Below the pieces are notes generated by a model. It had not been told where the DNA came from and did no database searches. It saw only the letters and a program-made list of their open reading frames with translations. From contig OMYT01000006.1 of assembly GCA_900315315.1 (NCBI GenBank), positions 1 to 64,000 on the forward strand: 64,000 bases of DNA, in the 5' to 3' direction. Positions 15,941-24,801 of this stretch are shown in pieces. Within the stretch, counting starts at the first letter, position 1. Each line of letters begins with the position of its first letter. The DNA is from an uncultured Eubacteriales bacterium (GTDB lineage Bacteria > Bacillota > Clostridia > Christensenellales > Aristaeellaceae). The position numbers and the translations under genes were made by a program.

Positions 15941-18438
15941 TGGCGAGACGCAAAGAACCGGAAAAGCCCATCGTGAAGGACGATCCTTCCCGCATTATTG
16001 ACATCAATATGGAAGACGTCATGCACAACAGCATGATGCCCTATGCCGAGCACGTCATTCTGGAGCGCGCCCTGCCCCGGGTGGAGGACGGCCTCAAGCC
16101 CGTTCAGCGGCGTATCCTCTATACCATGATGGAACTGGGCACCACGCCGGATAAGCCGCACCGCAAGTGCGCCCGTATCGTCGGCGACTGTCTCGGTAAA
16201 TATCATCCTCACGGGGATTCCTCTGTCTACGGTGCCCTGGTCCATATGGCACAGGACTTCTCCATGCGCTGCCCTCTCGTGGACGGCCATGGTAACTTCG
16301 GCTCCATCGACGGCGACGGCGCCGCCGCCATGCGGTATACCGAAGCACGTATGACCCCGCTGGCCATGGAAATGCTGCGGGATATTGAAAAGGATACCGT
16401 TCCTTTCCGGCTGAACTTTGACGATACCCTGAAGGAGCCGGATATGCTCCCCGCCCGTTTCCCGAATCTGCTCGTGAACGGCGCAGGCGGCATCGCTGTC
16501 GGCCTGGCCACCAATATCCCAACCCATAACCTCGGTGAAGCTGTCCGTGCAGTCATCGCCCAGATGGAAAACCCGGACATCACCCTGGACGAGCTGATGC
16601 AGATTCTTCCCGGGCCCGACTTCCCCACCGGTGGCATCGTCCTCAATAACGAGGAAATCCGCCGCGGCTATGAAACCGGCAAGGGCAAGCTGACCCTTCG
16701 CGCCAGAATTCATGTGGAGGACGGTGCTTCCGGCCGCAAGCTGCTGGTCATCACCGAGATCCCTTATCAGGTGAACAAGGCTGCCATGCTGGAGAAGATC
16801 CAGAAGCTTTCCGAGGAAAAGAAGGCCGCTCTCTCCGGCATCTATGATATCCGGGACGAGAGTGACCGGACCGGTATGCGTGCCGTCGTCGAGCTGAAGC
16901 GCGATGTGGATCCCATGCGGGTCCTGGCCTACCTCTATAAGTATTCCGACCTGCAGGTCACCTTCGGCGTCAACATGGTCGCCATCGTCGGCGGCAAGCC
17001 GAAGCAGCTGTCCCTGAAGGAGCTCATCGCCAGCTATATCGAGTATCAGAAGCGGGTCGTCACCCGCCGCACCGAGTATGAGCTGAAGCAGGCCAAGGCC
17101 CGGGCCCATGTTCTGGAAGGCCTGATGATCGCCCTGGATAATCTGGACGAAGTCATCGCCCTTATCCGGGCCAGCAAGAGCCCGAAGGAAGCCCGCATCG
17201 GCCTCATGGAACGCTTCGCCCTCACGGAAATCCAGGCCCAGGCGATTCTGGATATGCGCCTGCAGCGCCTCACCAATCTGGAGATCGAAGCCCTCCGCAA
17301 GGAGTACGCCGATATCCTGAAGCTGATCGCCCGCCTCGAAGGCATCCTGAAGAGCGGAAAGAAGCTCACCGATGTCATCCGCAAGGAAATGGAAGCCATC
17401 GCCCAGGAATATGCGGACGAGCGCCGCACCACCTTGGAACTGCCGGAAGACGCGCCGGTCGAGCTGCCGGACAACACGCCTGTTCCCGAGGACGCCGTCG
17501 TCATCTACACCGAGGGCGGTTATCTCAAGCGGGTCCTCCCCGCCTTCCTGAAGCGCAGCCCGCTGCCTTCTCCCGAAGAGAATCTGGCGGACAGCGCCCG
17601 TTTCCGCATGGAAACCACCACTGCGGAGAATCTGTACATCTTCACGGATCTGGGCAACTGCTATCCCATCAATGTAGGTAAGCTTGCCGAGTGCAAGCCG
17701 AAGGATCGCGGCCAGCTCCTTTCCGGCGTCCTCGCCGGCATTGAGGAAGGCGAACAGCCCCTGCTCATGCTCACCTGCGATCCGGCAAAGATGAAGGACC
17801 TGCCCGATTTCCTCTTCCTCACGAAGAACGGTATGATCAAGCGGACCGCTGCAGCCGACTATGACGTCCGCAGCCGCAAGTATCCCGCCCTCTCGCTGAA
17901 GAAAGGCGATTCCCTCCTGGATGTCCGCCTGGCTGCCGGCGAAGGCGATCTCCTGCTCCTCACGAAAGGCGGCATGAGCATCCGCTTCCCGCTCGCCTCC
18001 GTGCCGGTTCAGGGCCGGATCGCCGCCGGTGTCAAGGGCATAGGCGTGGAATCCGGGGATGAGGTCTGCTGGTGCTGCCAGCTGGAAGAGACGGATGAGA
18101 TCATCCTCTTCTCCGAGCGCGGCTGGGCCAAGCGGATCCCGCAGCTGGATTTCGAGCCCCAGAATCGCGCCGGCAAGGGTGTCCGCTGCTTCTATTTCAA
18201 CAAGAACGGATCCAACGGCCGGAATCTCGCCGGCATCGCGAAGGTCAACCGGGACGTTCCCTGCGATCTCCTGATCTGGCAGACCAGAACTCCGGTCAGC
18301 AAGCTCAACAGGAACGAGATCCTCCTCCAGAACCGTTCCGGCAAAGGAATGCCCTATGTAATGGCCATCCTCGACGACGTCGTCACCCGCATTATGCCGA
18401 TAGAAACCCAAAATCTGACCGAGGAATCTCAAACCTGA
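15940..18438 (+). CDS. parC: Type IIA topoisomerase cleavage subunit (ParC/GyrA-like)
   Basis: 832 residues. A winged-helix domain carries catalytic Arg132-Tyr133 ([10 protein letters not shown]). Tower and coiled-coil domains come next (to about 490), then a beta-pinwheel C-terminal domain with six blades ([15 protein letters not shown] and similar). A degenerate GyrA-box-like QNRAGKG lies near residue 745, whereas a gyrase normally has QRRGGKG, so the subunit is closer to ParC. The quinolone-determining stretch reads [13 protein letters not shown]: the serine is kept, but the usual acidic residue four positions on is Gly98. AGGAGG in the end of parE serves as ribosome site, and the two genes overlap by one base. 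Confidence 0.9.
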   Translation: MARRKEPEKPIVKDDPSRIIDINMEDVMHNSMMPYAEHVILERALPRVEDGLKPVQRRILYTMMELGTTPDKPHRKCARIVGDCLGKYHPHGDSSVYGALVHMAQDFSMRCPLVDGHGNFGSIDGDGAAAMRYTEARMTPLAMEMLRDIEKDTVPFRLNFDDTLKEPDMLPARFPNLLVNGAGGIAVGLATNIPTHNLGEAVRAVIAQMENPDITLDELMQILPGPDFPTGGIVLNNEEIRRGYETGKGKLTLRARIHVEDGASGRKLLVITEIPYQVNKAAMLEKIQKLSEEKKAALSGIYDIRDESDRTGMRAVVELKRDVDPMRVLAYLYKYSDLQVTFGVNMVAIVGGKPKQLSLKELIASYIEYQKRVVTRRTEYELKQAKARAHVLEGLMIALDNLDEVIALIRASKSPKEARIGLMERFALTEIQAQAILDMRLQRLTNLEIEALRKEYADILKLIARLEGILKSGKKLTDVIRKEMEAIAQEYADERRTTLELPEDAPVELPDNTPVPEDAVVIYTEGGYLKRVLPAFLKRSPLPSPEENLADSARFRMETTTAENLYIFTDLGNCYPINVGKLAECKPKDRGQLLSGVLAGIEEGEQPLLMLTCDPAKMKDLPDFLFLTKNGMIKRTAAADYDVRSRKYPALSLKKGDSLLDVRLAAGEGDLLLLTKGGMSIRFPLASVPVQGRIAAGVKGIGVESGDEVCWCCQLEETDEIILFSERGWAKRIPQLDFEPQNRAGKGVRCFYFNKNGSNGRNLAGIAKVNRDVPCDLLIWQTRTPVSKLNRNEILLQNRSGKGMPYVMAILDDVVTRIMPIETQNLTEESQT

Positions 18439-18459
18439 AACATTTATTGTAACCAAAGG

Positions 18460-18494
18460 CCGAAGGGGCTTGGGGGGCGATCGGAAAGCCCCCG
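18460..18494 (+). repeat. GATCGGAAA hairpin repeat
   Basis: CCGAAGGGG box and GGGGGC/GCCCCC stem. First of four units between parC and ybaB. Confidence 0.85.
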
Positions 18495-18537
18495 AATTAA
18501 AAACTAACTATAACCCCTTACTAAATTTTTATGGAAA

Positions 18538-18573
18538 CCGAAGGGGTTTAAGGGGGCGATCGGAAAGCCCCCT
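18538..18573 (+). repeat. GATCGGAAA hairpin repeat
   Basis: Stem TTAAGGGGGC / GCCCCCTAA around the constant loop. Second of four. Confidence 0.88.
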
Positions 18574-18600
18574 AATCAAAAAACATACTTAAAGAAAGGA

Positions 18601-18640
18601 CCCGGAAGGGTCCAGGGAGTAACCGGAAAGTTCTCCCCCA
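18601..18640 (+). repeat. Degenerate hairpin repeat
   Basis: CCGGAAGGGT box; the loop has drifted to TAACCGGAAAG between GGGAG and TCTCCC. Third of four. Confidence 0.65.
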
Positions 18641-18645
18641 TGGGG

Positions 18646-18682
18646 CCGAAGGGGTCCAGGGGGCGATCGGAAAGCCCCCTGG
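18646..18682 (+). repeat. GATCGGAAA hairpin repeat
   Basis: Stem CCAGGGGGC / GCCCCCTGG. The unit ends directly at the GGAAGG ribosome site of ybaB. Confidence 0.88.
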
Positions 18683-18696
18683 AAGGTACCAAACTT

Positions 18697-19044
18697 ATGG
18701 GAAGACAGAATTTCGGAGGCTTCGGTGGCGGAGCCAACATGCAACAACTCATGAAACAGGCTCAGAAGATGCAGCAGCAGCTTCAGGAAGCCCAGGAACA
18801 GCTTGACGCAGCCGAGTACGAAGCAACCTCCGGCGGCGGCATGGTGACGGTCAAAGTCACCGGCAAGCACGAAATCACCTCCATCATCATCGACCCCCAG
18901 GTCGTGGATCCCGACGACATCGAAATGCTTCAGGATCTGATCATGGCAGCCGCCAACGAAGCGCTCCGCAAGGGCGAAGAAGCCCGTGAAGCTTCCATGA
19001 GCCGCGTGGCCCCCGGTCTTGGCGGAATGGGTGGGCTGTTCTGA
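18697..19044 (+). CDS. ybaB: YbaB/EbfC nucleoid-associated protein
   Basis: 115 residues: a flexible Gly-rich start, the long helix [19 protein letters not shown], the strands of the hairpin dimer ([19 protein letters not shown]) and a helical end with a Gly tail. The family forms dimers that bind DNA without marked sequence specificity. The ATG at 18697 is chosen because the frame upstream is only repeat sequence and GGAAGG lies 10 bases before it. recR follows after one base, the classic ybaB-recR pair. The dnaX gene that usually precedes the pair is replaced here by the topoisomerase genes and a repeat cluster. Confidence 0.93.
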   Translation: MGRQNFGGFGGGANMQQLMKQAQKMQQQLQEAQEQLDAAEYEATSGGGMVTVKVTGKHEITSIIIDPQVVDPDDIEMLQDLIMAAANEALRKGEEAREASMSRVAPGLGGMGGLF

Positions 19045-19045
19045 T

Positions 19046-19645
19046 ATGAGCGTCCCCTTCGAACCCATCGCGGCCATGGCCATGGAACTGGCCAAGCTGC
19101 CCGGTATCGGCCCGAAAACCGCCCAGCGCCTGGCTTATCATCTGGCGTCCCAGCCGCAGGAGAACGTTCGCGCGCTCTCCGTGGCCCTCTGGGAAGGCCG
19201 TAAAGCGATCCGCTTCTGCGATACCTGCGGCAACTACTCCACCGGCACCGCCTGCCCGGTCTGTGCGGATGCTGCCCGTCATAACGGACAGATCTGCGTC
19301 GTCCGGGATCCCCGGGATGTCGCCGCCCTGGAGCGGATGCACGAGTATCACGGCCTCTACCATGTGCTCCACGGCACCCTTTCCCCCATGGAAGGAATCG
19401 GTCCGGATGATATCCGCATCCGGGAGCTTTTGTCGCGCCTTTCTTCCGAAGAAGTGACCGAGGTCATCCTCGCCACCAACCCGGATGTGGAAGGCGAAGC
19501 AACCGCGACCTACATAGCCCGCCTCCTGAAACCCATGGGTGTAAAATGCACCCGCATTGCCCACGGAGTCCCCGTAGGCGGCGACCTGGAATACACCGAC
19601 GAAGTCACCCTCTTCAAAGCCCTGGAGGGAAGACGAGAAGTATGA
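19046..19645 (+). CDS. recR: Recombination mediator RecR
   Basis: 199 residues. It has a helix-hairpin-helix ([19 protein letters not shown]), a Cys4 zinc finger ([16 protein letters not shown] about 57-72) and TOPRIM ([31 protein letters not shown]), ending in the Walker-like C-terminus. It acts with RecF and RecO to load RecA on gapped DNA. The ATG at 19046 follows the ybaB stop by one base. An upstream TTG in the same frame lies inside ybaB and lacks a site of its own. Overlap with rmuC (ATGA) indicates coupled translation. Confidence 0.96.
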   Translation: MSVPFEPIAAMAMELAKLPGIGPKTAQRLAYHLASQPQENVRALSVALWEGRKAIRFCDTCGNYSTGTACPVCADAARHNGQICVVRDPRDVAALERMHEYHGLYHVLHGTLSPMEGIGPDDIRIRELLSRLSSEEVTEVILATNPDVEGEATATYIARLLKPMGVKCTRIAHGVPVGGDLEYTDEVTLFKALEGRREV

Positions 19646-20904
19646 CCACCGAAGTACTGATCATGACAATGCTTCTCGCAGCTTGTCTGATATTACTGAT
19701 CATCCTGCTCATCCGCCAGAACAACCTGGCGCATGAGCAGGAACGCTCCCGCATGGCCCAGGAACACGCCATCGTCGATCTTGGCAACAAACTCCTCGAC
19801 GAACTCGACGCCCAGCACGACGAATCCGCTGAGTCCATCTACAACGCCAACCAGGCTCTCATGAGCACCCTCTCCCAGATGGGCCAGAGCCAGTCGACCC
19901 TCCTCGAGAGCATGCAGCGTCAGGTCCTGCTTTCCACTCGAAACCAGGAGGAAAAGATCAACGACCTCCGCCTGGAAAACGAGCGCCAGCTCACTGAAAT
20001 GCGCAAAACCGTCGACGATCGCCTCTCCGAGTCCCTGGACAAGAAGCTCGACCAGAGCTTCGCCCAGGTCAGCGAGCGGCTGGAATCCGTCTATAAAGGA
20101 CTCGGCGAGATGCATACCCTGGCCTCCGGCGTAGGCGATCTGAAAAAAGTCCTGACAAACGTCAAGACACGTGGCATCTGGGGCGAAATGCAGCTGGGCA
20201 ATCTCATCCGCCAGACGCTGGCTCCCGGCCAGTATGAGGAGAACGTAGCCGTTATCCCCGGCTCCCAGGAGCGGGTCGAGTTTGCTGTCTGTCTGCCGGA
20301 TAAAAGCGGCCGCATGGTCTATCTCCCTGTGGACAGCAAGTTCCCCCAGGAGGATTATATCCGCCTGACGGAAGCATCCCAGAACGGTGACGCCGCGGGC
20401 GCGGAAGCCGCCCGCAAAGCCCTGTCCCAGCGGCTGCGCACGGAAGCAAAGAAGATCTCTGACAAGTATATCGCCCCGCCGAATACGACGGATTTTGCCA
20501 TCATGTTCCTGCCCGTGGAGGGCCTCTATGCGGAAGCCCTCCAGACGCCGGAACTGATCGAATCTCTCCAGCGGGACTACCGGGTCGTCATTGCCGGTCC
20601 CGGTACTTTCTCCGCCATGCTGAACGCCCTGCAGATGGGCTTCCGCACCATGGCTATCGAGAAGCGCTCCGGCGAAGTCTGGCACCTGCTCGGCGAGATC
20701 CGCAACGATTTCACCCGCTTCGCGGAAATGCTGGAGAACACCCGCCGCCGCCTGGATCAGGCCGGCGAGTCCATCGACACCGCCGTCACCCGCTCCCGCA
20801 CCATCCAGCGCAAACTTTCCGCCATAGAAACCGACGCTCCCACTCTTGACTTTCCGTCTGAAACCCTTACAATGAAAGAAGAATCAAATATTCAGGAGGG
20901 CTGA
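19642..20904 (+). CDS. rmuC: DNA recombination protein RmuC homolog
   Basis: 420 residues. There is one N-terminal membrane segment (about 8-25), then a long coiled coil (about 30-170) and the RmuC core: [62 protein letters not shown] and [20 protein letters not shown]. RmuC proteins limit inversion between short inverted repeats and belong to the PD-(D/E)XK-like group; the conserved D-K pair is in PVDSKFP. The ATG overlaps the recR stop, so an upstream frame start at 19546 inside recR is rejected. Its place in a recombination operon fits. Confidence 0.93.
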   Translation: MTTEVLIMTMLLAACLILLIILLIRQNNLAHEQERSRMAQEHAIVDLGNKLLDELDAQHDESAESIYNANQALMSTLSQMGQSQSTLLESMQRQVLLSTRNQEEKINDLRLENERQLTEMRKTVDDRLSESLDKKLDQSFAQVSERLESVYKGLGEMHTLASGVGDLKKVLTNVKTRGIWGEMQLGNLIRQTLAPGQYEENVAVIPGSQERVEFAVCLPDKSGRMVYLPVDSKFPQEDYIRLTEASQNGDAAGAEAARKALSQRLRTEAKKISDKYIAPPNTTDFAIMFLPVEGLYAEALQTPELIESLQRDYRVVIAGPGTFSAMLNALQMGFRTMAIEKRSGEVWHLLGEIRNDFTRFAEMLENTRRRLDQAGESIDTAVTRSRTIQRKLSAIETDAPTLDFPSETLTMKEESNIQEG

Positions 20905-20909
20905 AAAAA

Positions 20910-21977
20910 ATGTCAATAAAATCCGAAGTCTGGGGTACTTCTCCCAAAGGCAAACCTGTTCATCGTTTTACCATGACTAACGCTATGGGTGCCTCTGTCA
21001 GTGTTATGGAGTGGGGAGCGATCTGTACCTCCATCATCGTTCCCGACGCCGGCGGCAACCTGGATGACGTCGCCCTCGGCTTCGATACCCTGGAGCCTTA
21101 TCTCGGCTCCCATGGCTGCTTTGGTGACACCGTCGGCCGTTACGGCAACCGCATCGGCGCCGGCAAATTCTCCATCGACGGCAAGGAATACCAGGTTGCC
21201 CTGAACGATCACGGCATCAACCATCTCCATGGCGGCAACGTCGGCTTCGCAGCCCATTTCTGGACCGGCACGCCCAAGGAAGGCGATCATGAGGATTCCG
21301 TTTCCTTCCACCGGATCTCTCCGGACGGTGAGGAAAACTATCCCGGCAATCTGGATGTCACCGTGACCTATACCTGGAATGATATGTGCGATCTGATCAT
21401 CCGCTACGAGGCCACCACCGACAAGCCCACCCTCTGCAACCTGACCAATCATACCTACTTCAACCTCGGCGGCCATAAGCACGGCACCGTCAAGGATCAT
21501 GAAGTGGCCATCGATGCCGATGTCGTCACCAAAGTGGATGCCGGCCTGATCCCGACCGGGGACTATATGCCCGTCGTCGGGACGCCCCTGGATCTGAGAG
21601 ACGGTCTCCTGCTGGAAGAAGGTCTCGCCGTCTACGAGACCTGCCCCCAGATGATTCCCGCCGGCGGATACGACCACAACTTCGTCCTCCGCAAGGGCGA
21701 GGCCATGGGTGCCGCCGCCAGCGTGTATCATGAGGATTCCGGCCGCTACATGGAAGTGCTGACCGACCAGCCCGCCATCCAGCTCTACACCGCCTGCACC
21801 ACCGATATCAAGGGCGGCAAGGAAGGCATGAACTACGGCAAGTATTCCGGCTTCTGCCTGGAAACCCAGCACTGCCCGGATGATCCCAATCACCCGAACT
21901 TCCCCGGCACCACAATCCTCCGTCCCGGCGAGAAGTACGACACCACCACAATCTACGCCTTCCGCGCAGACGAATAA
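20910..21977 (+). CDS. galM: Aldose 1-epimerase (mutarotase)
   Basis: 355 residues, the usual length of GalM. Marks are GDTVGRYGNRIGAGKF, the catalytic histidines in NHLHGG and NHTYFNL, GGYDHNFVL, and the catalytic base region GFCLETQHCPDDPNHPNFP. It interconverts alpha and beta anomers of galactose, glucose or xylose in the cytosol. AGGAGGG precedes the ATG, and rmuC ends 5 bases upstream, so it may be co-transcribed. No other sugar gene is adjacent on this strand; xylB is 2 kb away on the other strand. Confidence 0.94.
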   Translation: MSIKSEVWGTSPKGKPVHRFTMTNAMGASVSVMEWGAICTSIIVPDAGGNLDDVALGFDTLEPYLGSHGCFGDTVGRYGNRIGAGKFSIDGKEYQVALNDHGINHLHGGNVGFAAHFWTGTPKEGDHEDSVSFHRISPDGEENYPGNLDVTVTYTWNDMCDLIIRYEATTDKPTLCNLTNHTYFNLGGHKHGTVKDHEVAIDADVVTKVDAGLIPTGDYMPVVGTPLDLRDGLLLEEGLAVYETCPQMIPAGGYDHNFVLRKGEAMGAAASVYHEDSGRYMEVLTDQPAIQLYTACTTDIKGGKEGMNYGKYSGFCLETQHCPDDPNHPNFPGTTILRPGEKYDTTTIYAFRADE

Positions 21978-21994
21978 CCCCAAAGACCAAATCG

Positions 21995-22028
21995 CCCGCT
22001 GCAGAAAACTCTGCAGCGGGTATTCTTT
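21995..22028 (+). terminator. Terminator of the parE-galM block
   Basis: CCCGCTGCAGA pairs perfectly with TCTGCAGCGGG (11 bp, loop AAAC), followed by TATTCTTT. Confidence 0.88.
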
Positions 22029-22127
22029 CCGAAGGTCCAGGGGTTCGGCGCGCCCGGAAAACTGTCCAGTGGACAGTTTTCAGCAGAGAACGGGCGGCAG
22101 CCCAGGAAGATCGGAAAGCCCCCTGGT
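22029..22127 (+). repeat. Long-form structured repeat, copy B
   Basis: Same outer and middle helices as copy A (13643-13745), but the inner stem is AAAACTGTCC/GGACAGTTTT, a different sequence that still pairs. It ends at the stop codon of the convergent gene at 22128. Confidence 0.87.
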
Positions 22128-22376
22128 TTATTTTGCTATCTTCCTGACCAACCAGATCACAATACATGCACCGACCGTGGAAACCAGGATATCCCCGATA
22201 AAGCTTTTAGCTCCCAAACCAATCAGGCTGAAGATCAGACTTCCGACAAAACCGCCGACCAGTCCCAGGATGATATTGAGGATCCATCCATGCGGATTCT
22301 CATCCTTCATCAGTTTGCCTGCCAGGTATCCCGCCAAAGTCCAAATCAAGATCTTAACAATCCATTGCCAAACCAT
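22128..22376 (-). CDS. GlsB/YeaQ/YmgE-type small membrane protein
   Basis: 82 residues with three glycine-rich membrane segments (KILIWTLAGYLAGKLM, ILNIILGLVGGFVGSLIFSL, IGDILVSTVGACIVIWLV), typical of transglycosylase-associated/GlsB stress membrane proteins. Family members are small inner-membrane proteins induced by stress; no enzyme activity is known. The loop DENPHGWILNI between segments 1 and 2 is family-typical. TAGGAGAAAAAG precedes the ATG. It stands between two hairpin repeats, one at each end. Confidence 0.9.
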   Translation of the reverse strand: MVWQWIVKILIWTLAGYLAGKLMKDENPHGWILNIILGLVGGFVGSLIFSLIGLGAKSFIGDILVSTVGACIVIWLVRKIAK

Positions 22377-22432
22377 AGTCTTTTTCTCCTACAATAACAT
22401 ACTCTTCTCCCAAAACCAAAAGCACATTCGGG

Positions 22433-22468
22433 CCGAAGGGGTTTAAGGGGGCGATCGGAAAGCCCCCT
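22433..22468 (+). repeat. GATCGGAAA hairpin repeat
   Basis: Stem TAAGGGGGC/GCCCCCTTA. Both flanking genes are on the minus strand, so the unit is antisense to them. Confidence 0.88.
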
Positions 22469-22474
22469 TATTAA

Positions 22475-22933
22475 TTACATCTTCTCATCAACCAGCTTTT
22501 GCAGCTCGTCCATAAAAGTCCCCACATCCGTGAACTTCCTGTACACCGCCGCGAACCGTACATAAGCAACATCATTCAGGTTCTTCAGCTCGGCCATAAC
22601 CATATCGCCGATCTTCTCGCTGGTGACTTCACCGTCCATGGACGAATAGGCCTTCTGTTCGACCCGGGTCACAATCTCGTCAATCTGCTGCATACTCACC
22701 GGCAGCTTATCGCAGGCATGCAGAATACCCGCCTTGATTTTCTGGCTGTCAAAGCCTTCCCTTCTCCCGTCGCGTTTAACCACAAACAGCGGGCTCAGTT
22801 CCACCTTTTCATAGGTGGTGAACCGCCTGCCGCAGTTCGTGCATTCGCGTCTCCGGCGGATGCTGTTTCCGTCATCCGTCGGCCGGGAATCGATCACCTT
22901 GCTGTCCAAGCAGCTGCAGTATTGGCATTTCAT
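22475..22933 (-). CDS. nrdR: Ribonucleotide reductase repressor NrdR
   Basis: 152 residues. A zinc ribbon (MKCQYC...RECTNCGRRF, four cysteines) is followed by an ATP-cone domain (LFVVKRDGRREGFDSQKIKAGI to about 140). NrdR binds NrdR boxes and represses nrd genes according to the ATP/dATP state. Length and motifs are standard. GGAGG precedes the ATG. No nrd gene is in the window. A variant hairpin repeat lies just upstream of the start and another downstream of the stop. Confidence 0.96.
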   Translation of the reverse strand: MKCQYCSCLDSKVIDSRPTDDGNSIRRRRECTNCGRRFTTYEKVELSPLFVVKRDGRREGFDSQKIKAGILHACDKLPVSMQQIDEIVTRVEQKAYSSMDGEVTSEKIGDMVMAELKNLNDVAYVRFAAVYRKFTDVGTFMDELQKLVDEKM

Positions 22934-22971
22934 TCACAAATCCTCCACTCCATATTATATAGAGATATTTC

Positions 22972-23004
22972 GGTCGAAGAGTCCAGAGGCGATCGGAAAG
23001 CCTC
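22972..23004 (+). repeat. GATCGGAAA hairpin repeat, stem variant
   Basis: GAGGC/GCCTC replaces the common GGGGC/GCCCC, a compensatory change, with the loop unchanged. Confidence 0.8.
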
Positions 23005-23028
23005 CATTTCCCCAAAAAAGTATGCGAT

Positions 23029-23064
23029 CCGAAGGGGTTTAAGGGGGCGATCGGAAAGCCCCCT
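23029..23064 (+). repeat. GATCGGAAA hairpin repeat
   Basis: Stem TAAGGGGGC / GCCCCCTTA; its last base is part of the xylB stop codon. Confidence 0.88.
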
Positions 23065-24587
23065 TATAGTCTAGCCAGATCCTTAAACAAAGCTTTATTG
23101 GCCCCATAAAGCTTTTTATAAACCTCATACACCTTCTCATACTTCGGCACATTCTTCGCAATCGGATCCTGCGCTTCATTCACCTGGATCATCGCCCTGC
23201 AGGCTTCCTGTACGCTGCCGTACAGTCCTGCGCCGACGCCGGCCAGGATCGCCACGCCCAGCGCGGGTCCTTCCGTGTTCACCGTCGTCGCCACGGGACA
23301 CTTCATAACGTCCGCCAGCATCTGCCGCCACAGGGGGCTCTTTCCGCCGCCGCCGCAGGCCAGCATCGTTTCAGGTGCCACGCCCATCTCTGCCAGTACG
23401 CCCAGACAGTCGTTCAGGCTGTAAGTGACGCCTTCCATCACGGCGCGCATAACGTCTCTCCGCTGATGCATTGCGCTCAGGCCGAAGAAGATACCGCGGC
23501 AGTCGCTGTCCAGGTGCGGGGTCCGTTCGCCCATCAGATACGGAGCATAAATCAGCTTGTTGGCGCCGATGGGGCTCTGCTTGATTTCCTCGTTAATCAG
23601 GATGTAGGAGTCCACACCCATGGCATCCGCTGTCGTAATTTCCGGAGAGCAGAAGTTGTCCCGGAACCACTTCAGGCTCAGGCCCGCAGCCTGTGTAACG
23701 CCCATCACATGCCATGCGCCCGGCACCGCGCAGCAGAAAGTATGCACTCTGCCCTTGGGGTCGATCGCCAGTTTATCCGTATGCGCAAACACCACGCCGC
23801 TCGTTCCGATGGTCGTGAAGGCCTTTCCGTCTTCCACAACGCCGGTGCCCACAGCCGCAGCCGCATTGTCTCCGGCGCCGCCGACGACCAGCGTCTTCTC
23901 GCTCAGTCCGGTCAGTTCCGCGGCCTTCGCGGAAATGTGTCCGGTCACTTCGCAGCTCTCATAGACCTTTGCCAGCATGCTCTTGTCAATATCCAGGATG
24001 CCCAGCAGTTCCTCGCTCCAGCAGCGGTTCGGCACATCCAGCATCTGCATGCCGCTGGCGTCCGATACTTCCGTTGCGTAATCGCCCGTCAGCATAAAGC
24101 GGACATAGTCCTTGGGCAGCAGCACATGCTTGCACTTTGCGTAGTTTTCCGGTTCATGGTTCCGCACCCAGATCAGTTTGGAAAGCGTGAAGCCCGGCAG
24201 TGCGGGGTTCGCCGTAATCCGGATCAGGTTCTCATATCCGACCTTAGCCGTAATCTCTTCGCACTCCTTGGCCGTCCGCTGATCGCACCAGATGATGGAG
24301 GGACGGATCACCTCGTTGTTTTCATCCAGCATAACCAGACCGTGCATCTGACCGCTGATGCCCAGAGACACAACGTCTTCCTTATTGACGCCGCTCTTGA
24401 AAAGCACCGTATGGATCGTGCTTACCGCAGCGTTGTACCAGTCTTTCGGATCCTGTTCCGCCCAGCCATTCTGCGGCTGATAAAGCGGATATTCCACCGT
24501 TGCCGAGCAGATGCCCTTACCGTTCTGGTCAAACAGAACTGTTTTTGTACCCGATGTACCCAGGTCGATCCCCAGAAGATACTTCAT
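23064..24587 (-). CDS. xylB: Xylulokinase
   Basis: 507 residues, FGGY family. The ATP/sugar site motif YLLGIDLGTSGTKTVLFD comes at the start, then SGQMHGLVMLD, DASGMQMLD, the GTSGVVFAHTDK adenosine motif, YLMGERTPHLD and GGGGKSPLWRQMLADV. It phosphorylates D-xylulose to xylulose 5-phosphate for the pentose phosphate pathway. The ATG at 24587 fits the GAGGAAAG site better than the in-frame GTG two codons earlier. Upstream lies a near-perfect sigma-A promoter and a palindrome just after the start of transcription, so repression by a sugar-responsive regulator is likely. Confidence 0.93.
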   Translation of the reverse strand: MKYLLGIDLGTSGTKTVLFDQNGKGICSATVEYPLYQPQNGWAEQDPKDWYNAAVSTIHTVLFKSGVNKEDVVSLGISGQMHGLVMLDENNEVIRPSIIWCDQRTAKECEEITAKVGYENLIRITANPALPGFTLSKLIWVRNHEPENYAKCKHVLLPKDYVRFMLTGDYATEVSDASGMQMLDVPNRCWSEELLGILDIDKSMLAKVYESCEVTGHISAKAAELTGLSEKTLVVGGAGDNAAAAVGTGVVEDGKAFTTIGTSGVVFAHTDKLAIDPKGRVHTFCCAVPGAWHVMGVTQAAGLSLKWFRDNFCSPEITTADAMGVDSYILINEEIKQSPIGANKLIYAPYLMGERTPHLDSDCRGIFFGLSAMHQRRDVMRAVMEGVTYSLNDCLGVLAEMGVAPETMLACGGGGKSPLWRQMLADVMKCPVATTVNTEGPALGVAILAGVGAGLYGSVQEACRAMIQVNEAQDPIAKNVPKYEKVYEVYKKLYGANKALFKDLARL

Positions 24588-24605
24588 ATGCACTTTCCTC
24601 TCTAT

Positions 24606-24621
24606 CCACTAAATATAGTGG
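24606..24621. promoter_or_regulatory. Palindromic operator in the xylB leader
   Basis: CCACTA and TAGTGG around AATA form a perfect 6-bp dyad about 10-25 bases after the predicted transcription start, a good place for a repressor. Confidence 0.6.
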
Positions 24622-24637
24622 TTACTCACTGAAACCT

Positions 24638-24666
24638 ATTATAGTCTTGTGGTATACCCCTGTCAA
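24638..24666 (-). promoter_or_regulatory. Consensus promoter of xylB
   Basis: On the minus strand TTGACA, a 17-base spacer and TATAAT match the sigma-A consensus at all twelve positions. Confidence 0.88.
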
Positions 24667-24755
24667 GCCGATCAACCAAAAAGGGACCGGCTCAAAAGCC
24701 AGTCCCCAAAGATTCCCTTTTCCCTTAGTCACAGCAATTACCTAAAGTTGAATTG

Positions 24756-24790
24756 CCGAAGGGGTGAAGGGGGCGATCGGAAAGCCCCCT
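24756..24790 (+). repeat. GATCGGAAA hairpin repeat
   Basis: CCGAAGGGG box and AGGGGGC/GCCCCCT stem; antisense to both neighbours. Confidence 0.85.
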
Positions 24791-24801
24791 GCATTATTAC
24801 C

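Noticed and set aside
15910-18456. 848-codon minus-strand open frame opposite parC
   Set aside because: It mirrors the codon bias of the real gene, has no family similarity or ribosome site, and runs through both gene ends.
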